Shown here in pieces: positions 56,079 through 64,000 of a DNA stretch of 64,000 nt; within the stretch, counting starts at the first letter, position 1; each line of letters starts with the position of its first letter. Source of the stretch: Gari tellinella (lineage: Eukaryota; Mollusca; Bivalvia; Cardiida; Psammobiidae); contig OV277866.1 of the NCBI GenBank assembly GCA_922989275.2, forward strand, positions 76,854,328-76,918,327, in the 5' to 3' direction. Both the position numbers and the translations under genes were made by a program. Under the pieces are notes generated by a model. The model ran no database searches. It worked only from the letters and a program-made list of their open reading frames with translations, and had not been told where the DNA came from.

Positions 56079-56262
56079 TCGATATCTCGAACTCGGTTAA
56101 ATCGAACATACCCGTATTTCAAAGTTAAAACGTAGCTAAACCACGTTTTAACTTTGAACTATGGATATGTTCGACTTAACAGAGCATGAAATAATGCAAT
56201 TTTACATGTCGGACTATCGGATTGTTCGAGTTAAGCGAGTTCGAGATATCGAAATTCGACTG
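56079..56262. mobile_element. Family I element, complete
   Basis: TA-flanked. CAGTCGAACTTCGATATCTC and the near-complement. Inner palindrome AAAACGTAGCTAAACCACGT and TACCCGTATTTCAAAGTT against AACTTTGAACTATGGATATG. TA target suggests Tc1/mariner-type movement. Confidence 0.8.
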
Positions 56263-56529
56263 TATCTACATTTTTGTATATGAAGAATTTTACATGGTTT
56301 ACTCCTATGGGGAACTATAGGTTTGACAGCTGTATAATCCGCCAAGTGTTAACACGAGCACGATGTAACAGTGAACACAGTTGACAGGCATACAGGGGTG
56401 CACAATAACTATGAGAGGTGGCACTAGCATCTGTTTTACCCCCGACTGTAAACGTTTGTGTTCAGGTCAAAAGCGTCATGACCGAAATTGACAAAATGCC
56501 ACCGGGTGTCGGCCACCGTGCAGTAATCA

Positions 56530-56900
56530 CTTTTACCTACAACACTGAAGAAGATTTGGTGTCGAGGTTATGGGGTAGATATAGCATTGATCTTACAGAC
56601 CTAAAATATAGAACGTATAACAATAATAAATATCTGGGAGAGTTTAATATAACGTGTACCTCATTTTCTAATAGAGCGACACCTAGTCGAAATTTGCAAA
56701 ACGCCGAACGATGTCGGATTGGCAATAACACTTTACAATACTGTTCAGGGTGATACATGTAATCAGTTTTAAATATTCTCTTAAGTTGTTACGACCATTG
56801 CCAGAGAGACCCATATTTTTGTTTATCCTGTTGGACCAGTTGTTAACATGCGTATTAAATATTTTATCTTCAACATCATTTGCACACGAACGAGACACTT
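56530..56900 (-). pseudogene. LINE ORF2 C-terminal fragment
   Basis: On the minus strand, EDKIFNTHVNNWSNRINK and GNGRNNLREY (56870-56770) are followed, after a frameshift, by YHPEQYCKVLLPIRHRSAF, CKFRLGVA and NEVHVILNSPRY. This follows the same order as the C-terminal part of the LINE at 24.6-25.1 kb (EEWRNSINS, GRGRNKLRTY, LIMPLRQRAAFSKLRCAVAP). It is a remote relative of that element. Confidence 0.6.
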
Positions 56901-57189
56901 GTGTTTTCTTGAGTTGATCTACTCAAAATAACTAACCAGTTGATCTACTCAAAATAACTAACCAGATATTTTGTATTTTTAAGTAAATTGTTGGTGTTCT
57001 AATATTCAGAATATTTAATTAGTTTTCTCAAATAGTATCACTTCACTGAAAGCATACATAAAGATATGGGTACCTTAGTAAAGTCTTATACAAAATTGAA
57101 ATGTCTGTATACAGAGTTCATGCATTTATAAAATCTTATCATTATGAAACATAAAGCCTTAAGCTTAGACATTTGGCATAAAGCATCAG

Positions 57190-57975
57190 CTAGTGGTCCT
57201 CTGCAAATGTATTCGAAGGCGTGACCCTGTGCACCAAAGAGTTCCCGTCATAGGAGTCAAATGAATTACGTCCAACGCACATTGCGTTTAATTTTGCGTG
57301 GTGGGTATTCGATTTGAAGACGTTTTGATCAATTATGTAGAGCGTTTTTGACGTTGTAATGTATAAATATTCCCTTGAATAACTTGTGCCCTATTTTCCA
57401 AAAGGTTTTTACGTCGTCTATGAATCGCATCTTACGATTGTACTTCGTTGAGAACCATTCAAAAACATCGTTGAAGTGAAGAAACGCAATATTTGTCATA
57501 GGCATCTTTTTATGTGCTAACAACGTGTTAAATTTGACGTAAAACTCTTCCATGTTATTGTCCTTTAGTGTCTGTAAAATATATGGTAGCATGGTGTCAA
57601 TCTTTTTAAACAGAGGTATGTCACCAGAATCAATGCCCATTGGGTCATTGATATCTGTTGGAGGATCTGTTTGGACAGAAGTATCTTTATTGTTCTCCAG
57701 TTACGACAAATCCAACATAAAATCGCTCAAATCCAAGCATTTTTTTAGTGAAACAAGCTGCGGTGGCTGTTTGGCAAGACAGTTGCTTCTTTAGAGTTGA
57801 CGAATGCAATGGGGGTTGGTTTGTGAAAACGTATTATCTTTGACAAATTTATTCGTTTGGGACGGGACTTATGGACTTATTTTGTTCCCTGCAAGATGAT
57901 GGAGTGATCTTGAATTTGTTTTGTTTGGTGTTGAGCTTTTTCTGACTGTCCAATGGTTACATGTAGCAATTTAAT
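57190..57975 (-). pseudogene. Decayed coding tract, unidentified
   Basis: On the minus strand about 260 codons are readable across two or three frames. The longest intact piece (57640-57329) has FKKIDTMLPYILQTLKDNNM and NDVFEWFSTKYNRKMRFIDD. Upstream, in frame, is an acidic SVQTDPPTDINDPMG segment. Further pieces carry RPKRINLSKIIRF and, downstream in another frame, NAMCVGRNSFDSYDG. In-frame stops lie at 57877-57879 and 57701-57703, with at least two frameshifts. Composition looks protein-like rather than random. I do not recognise the family; host pseudogene, transposon gene and viral insertion are all possible. Confidence 0.4.
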
Positions 57976-58047
57976 TTAAAGCTCTTCTTGAGGATATTGT
58001 GTCACTGTATGATTGATTATTTCGGAAAAGTCATTGAATTCCTTGCC

Positions 58048-58094
58048 TTAGTAGTAGCACAGGTGTTCGTCCATGCTGAGACAGTCAAATACAT
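58048..58094 (-). other. Candidate terminal exon
   Basis: A strong acceptor (GTTTTTTTCTTCAG on the minus strand) precedes a short open stretch ending at TAA 58050-58048. Its phase matches the donor at 58847, giving VFDCLSMDEHLCYY at the end. Function unknown. Confidence 0.3.
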
Positions 58095-58847
58095 CTGAAG
58101 AAAAAAACATATATTCTCGTTAGCGATTTTAGTTTTAAATTTGAGATTATTATCGAATCGCAAATGGTCACCCACATATCCCTTATTCATATCATCATAA
58201 AGCCAGATATATATAGATCTATTAAGTGTTGTTTCAATAGCTGGCCTATAGCTAGTTATACAACAGTCATAAAGGATACAACACAATGCATACAGTATAA
58301 AAACATAAATGAGTAGAAACATTTGCAAATAACACTGCTGAAACCAGATGATCACATCTGACATTAAAATGACACAGTAGAATATCGGCAAGTCGTGCGT
58401 TTTGCTTGATCTCGGTACAAACCAGTTTCGGCAAACCGAACAAATAGAACAGTAAATAATTGCATAATCTCGACAAATCGTACACAAGTAGTTACGAGTT
58501 TGGTATGTATGTTTCTCCGATACGGTACTTGAACGCGCTACAGATCCAATTTGATAACTTTAAAGCTTTTGACCGACAACGGGGATTTAGACAAATGGAT
58601 ACATGTATGATTTATTAATTGAAACGCCTTTCTTGGAGGAATATGTTCATGTTTATTATTGACCTATTGTCGTTTTCATCGACGATCATGGTGATCACGG
58701 ACATTTTCAACATGACTATTCCAGTAAAAATATAAAACACACAACAGGATATGAGTACAAAAATATTGAGATAATATACGTACATGTACTTGTATGTGTC
58801 ACTGTTGCTTCAAGTCGTTTATTAAGGAATTATTATGATTTATTTAC

Positions 58848-58925
58848 CTGCACTGAGAAGAACCATGCCATTTTCCTCGATTCGGTAGTCGCTGCAGCAG
58901 AAGTTCGTAGACTTTCGTTCGTACA
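58848..58925 (-). other. Candidate upstream exon
   Basis: Minus-strand reading has RKSTNFCCSDYRIEENGMVL and ends at donor CAG-GTAAATA (58848/58847). With the exon at 58048-58094 it implies a 753-bp GT-AG intron. The Cys-containing CCSDYR could belong to an EGF-like or other secreted domain, but this is a guess. The exon's own 5' boundary is not clear. Confidence 0.3.
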
Positions 58926-59109
58926 TGTACAACTATTAAATACATATGACTAGGGAGGTCATCAGTATATTGTTAATGAAGTTCATGGTAGTGGGCCTTA
59001 TACAGTTATGATCAATAAAGTTTTTAGATTCAAAGCAATTAACCAAAATTCTTGGTGGTCGGTTAAAATTTTGTGTTCAGTGTTTATAAAAAAAAAGTAT
59101 TAATGCATT

Positions 59110-59277
59110 TTGCGGCGTCTGACCGGAGTATGCGGTGTCTGATCAGAGTCTACACTGTTTGCTGATAGGAATTTCGAAATAAAGCAAAATGAAACTTTTG
59201 ACCAGGCATCCCTTTGATTAAAATGGACAAATCCAATATATAAACATGGATGAATCTACTGGACACAAATGGGTTAA
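59110..59277 (+). mobile_element. Family H, left end lost
   Basis: GCGGTGTCTGATCAGAGTCT, ACACTGTTTGCTGATAGGAA and ACACAAATGGGTTAA match the 34333 copy. Confidence 0.65.
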
Positions 59278-59636
59278 CAAAATTCCTTGGTGATCGGTTA
59301 AAATTTTGTTCAGCGATTATAAGAAAATTTTTTAAAAAAAAGCATTGTCTTCCAGTTAAACAATATCATAGGGGGTTTCTATAAGTGTTTATAAAGAAGC
59401 ACTTAAATATTGATGTTTTTAAATGTACTCTAGTGTTTCAGGACACATTAATTTACAAACTGTAAATCACAGTATGAAAAACAAAAACTTGCATTATCTT
59501 CATAAGTCATTACTGATTACATAACGAAATAAAAAATAATTAGTTCACCAAAACATGCAATGATAATGATTTTTGTAGTTTTGCCAAGGCTTCGCCAACA
59601 TCCTAGACAGTTTGAAAATCACATTAGTTAACACAT

Positions 59637-59762
59637 TCAACCCTAGCGACAATTATACTCGTCGTTATCAAGCACTGTATCTGTGGAAAATACACTTGTC
59701 CAGTGTACACCCTGATTAGAACGTTCCTGCAGGAGCTCTAAACTTTTTGTCATTTTGCGAAA
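59637..59762 (+). mobile_element. Family C fragment
   Basis: TTCAACCCTAGCGACAATTA, ATACACTTGTCCAGTGTACA and CTCTAAACTTTTTGTCATTT. Truncated where the B element starts. Confidence 0.5.
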
Positions 59763-59764
59763 TA

Positions 59765-60353
59765 CAGCGCTCCCTCTATCAATAACGTCCCCGAACAACG
59801 ATTCAATTCTCACAACAAAGCTTGGCGCTGGTTCCCAAACAAGACAATTGTGTCTCACGTTTTCGCTGCTACAATATCGTCTGCTTAACCCTTTGAACCC
59901 TAGTCCCGCATATAGGCGTCATTTTCAAACGGTGTATATATAAATAGTACACTTGTCCTGTGCAAACAGTGAAGACCCAGATCAGAGGGCTCCGAAAGGA
60001 GCCCTCTGATCAGGGTCTTCACTGTTTGTCATAATGCCAAACATTGACAAAAACAACCCTTAAAAGTAAAAAATGGACTAGACTTAAATGGAAACTGGAA
60101 TTGTCCATTTAAAGTTTCAGGGAGGAAATAGTTAAAATTGTCATGTGCTGTTTTTCTCCATGTAACGTATTGGACATTTTGACAGCAAAACCGTTACGCG
60201 GCGTCTGGTCTGGGTTAATTCTGTTTGCAGGTGTAAACCAAGTCAATCTCAGTTATCTAAGGGTACTTATTTTCCCTCCCTATAACAACTCCATCCAAAC
60301 AGCACACATAATCTGCGTCTCCCAATGGGTGTTGTTGTAGAAAAGGAGCACTG
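59765..60353 (+). mobile_element. MITE family B carrying a C insertion
   Basis: CAGCGCTCCCTCTATC at the left and TTGTTGTAGAAAAGGAGCAC at the right. B sequence is interrupted after CAATATCGTCTGC and resumes at ATTGTCATGTGCTG. The B hairpin is mostly lost (CCGTTACGCGGCGTCTGGTC remains). Confidence 0.85.
59885..60135 (+). mobile_element. MITE family C, reference copy
   Basis: TTAA at 59885 and 60132. Ends CCCTTTGAACCCTAG and AGGGAGGAAATAG. Perfect hairpin: CAGTGAAGACCCAGATCAGA, GGGCTCCGAAAGGAGCCC and complement, with the CCAGATC/CCTGATC asymmetry. Confidence 0.9.
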
Positions 60354-60696
60354 TATGTAGTACTTGTAAATGTCAACGTAACAAAGTCATAAATGGACTA
60401 GACTTAATTGGAAACTGGGAATGTCCGTAGAAAGTTTCCGGGTGAATGAGATATGATTTTATATAGATTGTTTTTGCAATAAACGCGTAAAATTATGCTT
60501 GAACCGTTATTTTTTAGTGCAAACAGTTGGCAGCAAGGTGAGACACTGGGTATTGCTCTTTGATTAACGCTATTAGTACAAAATACATTTTATGCATCAG
60601 AGGTATGCCTCCGTAATAAATACATGTACATATAAATACAGACCAGTGATATTTCTTTGATATTACATGTATGCTCACATTTGAATGTCCTTTAGA

Positions 60697-60714
60697 CCCC
60701 CCCCCCCCCCCCCC
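60697..60714 (+). repeat. Poly-C run
   Basis: About 18 consecutive C, followed by ACACACACA. Confidence 0.95.
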
Positions 60715-60746
60715 TACACACACACATACTTTCGTTTACTCTGCTT

Positions 60747-60994
60747 ACAGTGGAGAATCTGTTATTCTTTCCCAATAAACGCGTTTACGCTAAAACTATT
60801 ATTTGCAGTGCAATCAGTTTGGAGCCAGATCAGACGCCGGGTAACCCGGCGTCTGATCAGGCTCCAAACTGTTTGCCACCAAGATAAACAAGAATTATCA
60901 GAATTGTCCAAATGTTTTTCTTTTCTACGTGTTAGTGCTTTGCGTTTGCGTACGTTTGCGTTTAAACGGGAAAGAATAACAGATTCTCCACTGT
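60747..60994 (+). mobile_element. MITE family A
   Basis: Complete, TA-flanked, near consensus. Confidence 0.95.
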
Positions 60995-61286
60995 ATTACT
61001 TACGTCAATGCATCAATTAGTTGTCAATCTCTGTAAAAATTATGAACAAACTTTTCAAGGAGGTTCTCTTTTTGACTGACACAATGATGTATTTTTATTT
61101 AACTGTAATCGGTAGATTCTATGGACATATTTCTGATTCCATTCTATCCTTTAAACGAAATTCCTTCTTTTTTAACTTTATAAACCTGTGGGTTTTTCTG
61201 GTTTTGTTATTGCATTCCAGACAATATGCGCTTTCACCATACACATACCTTACATGAACACGCATTGGAATAAGATACGCGCCTAT

Positions 61287-61534
61287 ACAGTGGAGAATGT
61301 GTTATTCTTTCCCAATAAACGCGTTTACGCTAAAACTATTATTTGCAGTGCAAACAGTTTGGAGCCAGATCAGACGCCGGGTAACCCGGCGTCTGATCAG
61401 GCTCCAAACTGTTTGCCACCAAGATAAACAAGAATTATCAGAATTGTCAAAAAGTTGTTCTTTTCTACGTTTTAGTGCTTTGCGTTTGCGTACGTTTGCG
61501 TTTAAACGGGAAAGAATAACAGATTCTCAACTGT
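61287..61534 (+). mobile_element. MITE family A
   Basis: Complete, near consensus. One change in the right TIR (CTCAACTG). Confidence 0.95.
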
Positions 61535-61559
61535 ACAAAATACCATGTCATGTTTTAAT

Positions 61560-62210
61560 CCTGATATACAACTTTTATGACAGAAGCAAGTCAGATAAAA
61601 GCGTAAATTAATGACACCCAAAATGATATTTTACGGACTTTAGTCTGACACAACAAAACCTTATCCAATGACTATTTAAAAAGTAATATCATTAGTCTTT
61701 ACGACGTATGGAACCTTAATGTAGATCTAAAGTAAGACAGAAAGCTCCGAAAGGAGCTTTCTGTACATGTATTCTACATTAAATGAACACTTTTCTCTAA
61801 AGATTGTCGTAGTCTTTATTGGCTGATCTCGTAATACAGATACGACTGTAATTCACATGGTCTAAACAGGTGTTTCGAACAGATGAGCCTTGTACAAAGA
61901 ACGAGTCCGTGATATATCATATTAATATAAGTTTAACGCATTTCAATTTGAAAATGAGTTATAGATAGCAGAAATATTAATAGCTTGACCTTTTATACAC
62001 ACCACAAAGCTGATATATATTTGATGTGACGGATTAGCCGGCCAATTCATCGACAAGCCCACTCCCTTACACATCGGCTCGTAAAATTACTGTTGTCGAC
62101 GCTCCGGACTATTTTGGCGTAGTAATTCTTTACAAAATACGATAGGTCAGTGTATCGCATAATAAACTACCTAACTGAACGAGAAAATGTTCTGTTCAAA
62201 TTTTTTTACA
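61560..62210. other. No gene seen; one short hairpin
   Basis: The hairpin CAGAAAGCTCCGAAAGGAGC with TTTCTG lies at 61738-61763 and resembles the tip of family E. Otherwise nothing is recognised. Confidence 0.5.
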
Positions 62211-62214
62211 GTAT

Positions 62215-62463
62215 TACTGTTTCACATATAGCCTGTTTCTAGCTCTGAATACAGATAACCACTTAAAGCAGATTGAAAGTAAAGCAGAATGCGCATTAAG
62301 GCGCATTCTGCTTTACTTTTAGCCTGCTTTAAGCTAAATTCTGCTAGAATATAGGAACTATTTCTTATGGTGAATACTCATAACTGCATAAAGTGGAACT
62401 GTTTTCTTCAATGGAGGAATATATTGAAAGTTTAAAAGACGTACTAATTTGGTAATGGGTTAC
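62215..62463 (+). mobile_element. MITE family D
   Basis: CATATAGCCTGTTTCTAGC at the left. Core ACTTAAAGCAGATTGAAAGT, GCAGAATGCGCATTAAGGCG and complement. Right end GGTAATGGGTTA. Confidence 0.75.
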
Positions 62464-62640
62464 ACAACGGCTCATAAAATACTACAAAATACGTCAGTGT
62501 ATAGAAGAAACTATAAGGCAAATCTAATGGTCTTTAGTTATTGGGTACATGTAATAAGATTTGTGCTTACTTACGGTGATTGATAAATTGAACAAACGGA
62601 GAAACTATAAACTATTGTAGAACATGTTGAGACGTCGCAT

Positions 62641-62876
62641 AAACCCTTTCACTCTCAGTGACGCTTAAAAGCGCGTTCGCAAAACAGTCTGGATCGCGTA
62701 ACGCGGCGTCTGATCAGGGTCCATACTGTTTGGCACTCGTTTTGAAATTTCTTCAGTCATACTGCCTTATGTTTTAAATTTGAAACGACATTGCAGACAA
62801 CAAAGTTGAAGCAGACAACAATGAAACGGTGAAGGGGTAAACATTTCACGCAAAATTTGGTAGTGAAAGGGGTAAA
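62641..62876 (+). mobile_element. MITE family F
   Basis: Ends CCCTTTCACTCTCAGTGACG and GGTAGTGAAAGGGG. The left hairpin arm is partly lost (CAGTCTGGATCGCGTAACGC). Confidence 0.7.
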
Positions 62877-62901
62877 ACATGTCGTCAAAAAAGTAAATAT
62901 T

Positions 62902-63171
62902 ACAGTGGAGAATCTGTTATTCTTTCCCAATAAACGCGTTTACGCTAAAACTATTATTTGCAGTGCAAACAGTTTGGAGCCAGATCAGACGCCGGGTAAC
63001 CCGGCGTCTGATCAGGCTCCAAACTGTTTGCCACCAAGATAAACAAGATTTATCAGAATAGTCCAAAAGTTATGCATAAAGAGGTATGCCTCCGTTCTTT
63101 TCTACGTTTTAGCGCTTTGCGTTTGCGTACGTTTGCGTTTAAACGGGAAAGAAAAACAGATTCTCCACTGT
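62902..63171 (+). mobile_element. MITE family A with a ~22-base insertion
   Basis: Complete, near consensus. ATGCATAAAGAGGTATGCCTCC is present at about 63072-63094 and absent from other copies. Confidence 0.95.
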
Positions 63172-63275
63172 ACATGTAGCAAGCAGTGGTTATTTTTTCA
63201 TATAAAATGATCTGCTTTTTGGTGAAAGAAAAGCAAAAATACCGCAATGACTGTAGATTACCCATTTACATATAT

Positions 63276-63524
63276 ACAGTGGAGAAAACGTTATTCTTTC
63301 CCGTTTAAACGCAAACGAAACGCAAACGCAAAACACTAAAATTTGGAAAAGGACAACATTTTGACAATTCTGACTTTTCACTTTTATCAGAGTGGCAAAC
63401 AGTTTGGAGCCAGATCAGATGCCGGGTTACCCGGCGTCTGATCTGGCTCCAAACTGTTTGCAAAGGAAATAATAGTTTTAGCGTAAACGCGTTTATTGGG
63501 AAAGAATAACATTTTCTCCACTGT
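63276..63524 (-). mobile_element. MITE family A
   Basis: Complete and TA-flanked. Both TIRs are of the AACGTTATTC or AACATTTTCTCC type. Core GATCAGATGCCGGGTTACCC. Confidence 0.95.
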
Positions 63525-63582
63525 AATTGCAATGTCCAGACATGATTATGATTTGCAGGCAGTATTATGGCTAAAATAAGTG

Positions 63583-63832
63583 TTAACCCTTTACCTTTTA
63601 GAAATGCCTTTTAGCGCATTCCGTTTAATCCTTCGCGGAAGAAAATAATTCCAATCTATACAGTCATGAAAATGTATCAGAAGGAATATTTTTGTTATTC
63701 TAGCAGGTTGAAGCTTAAAACAGGCTGAAAGTAAAGCAGAATGCGCCTTAGGGCGCATTCTGCTTTACTTTCAACATGCTTTAAGCAGTCACTTTTTTAA
63801 AAACTAAAATCAGGCTATGGGGTAAAGGGTTG
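63583..63832 (-). mobile_element. MITE family D, complete
   Basis: TTAA at 63583. Ends CCCTTTACC and GGTAAAGGG. Core GCTTAAAACAGGCTGAAAGT, GCAGAATGCGCCTTAGGGCG and complement. Confidence 0.85.
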
Positions 63833-64000
63833 AGTTTTGCCTCTGAAGTCAAGGTTGACGGACATGTTTGGATAGTCGAGTTGTGTGCCCTGAAGATGTT
63901 TGTTTATCCTTTAAAACGAATCAAGAGTGTCGTCTGCACAAACTTTTTTGTCGAAAAAATATATAAATTGCTTGAAGCAATAGTAATAACTGAAATACAG

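Noticed and set aside
56418..56753. 111-codon plus-strand open frame
   Set aside because: Mostly antisense to a LINE C-terminal fragment that has recognisable motifs on the minus strand.
58017..58487. 156-codon minus-strand open frame, Cys and Ile rich
   Set aside because: No recognised motif; it runs through a strong splice acceptor and most of it looks intronic. The exon reading in another frame is preferred, at low confidence.

Overview
The window is eukaryotic, AT-rich and very gene-poor. It is almost entirely a nested mosaic of transposable elements. Every long coding match I can recognise is retroelement or transposase sequence, and all are broken by stops or frameshifts. The SINE at 7.8-8.0 kb (CAAA-type tail, GGTTCTACCC box), the Penelope-like RT type and the many palindromic MITEs suggest a marine or freshwater invertebrate, most likely a bivalve mollusc. 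That assignment is inference. No intact host gene was found; a few weak exon candidates are listed.

Layout. 0-2.5 kb: a decayed Penelope-like element (PLE), followed by a diverged tandem array to 3.7 kb. 3.7-20.6 kb: MITEs, two SINEs, a small Ty3/gypsy RT relic and several palindromes. 20.6-21.5 kb: a mariner/IS630-like transposase relic. 21.9-29.3 kb: a minus-strand non-LTR retrotransposon (ORF1 plus ORF2), with a second, rearranged PLE copy apparently inserted in its 3' end. 29.3-43.3 kb: sparse MITEs, a three-copy diverged duplication and triple-nested elements. 43.64-48.02 kb: a 4.4-kb element with terminal inverted repeats built from a palindromic GGGTCATT motif and trinucleotide tracts. 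48.6-52.5 kb: a dense cluster of one MITE family. 52.98-54.71 kb: a foldback element whose two arms are minisatellites. 54.7-58.9 kb: LINE relics, a decayed unidentified coding tract and a possible host exon pair. 58.9-64 kb: more MITEs, including several young copies.

MITE families, letters used throughout. A: ~248 bp, TIR CAGTGGAGAA, TA target, Tc1/mariner-like. B: ~340 bp, TIR CAGTGCTCCCTC, TA target. C: ~220-250 bp, TTAA target, ends CCCTTTGAACCC. D: ~250 bp, TTAA target, ends CCCTTTACC, palindrome of GCTTAAAGCAGG type. E: D-like palindrome relics. F: ~210-250 bp, TTAA target, ends CTCTTTGC or CCCTTTCAC. G: ~240 bp, ends GGGGCCCGTTTCAT. H: ~228 bp, TTAA target, ends CCCATTTG. I: ~184 bp, TIR CAGTCGAACTTCG, TA target. 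J: ends AGGGCTCCAGATA. K: hAT-like, ends CAGGGCTGCCAT. L: a ~205-bp foldback.

The most unusual signal is one hairpin core shared by A, B, C, F and H despite unrelated ends and two target-site types. Each core starts near CAAACAG, contains GATCAGA, and ends near CTGTTTG. The stem differs between families, but changes on one arm are matched on the other. A one-base A/T asymmetry (CCAGATCAG on one arm, CCTGATCAG equivalent on the other) recurs in A and C and in some F copies. This looks like one structure-conserved hairpin carried by several non-autonomous transposon families.
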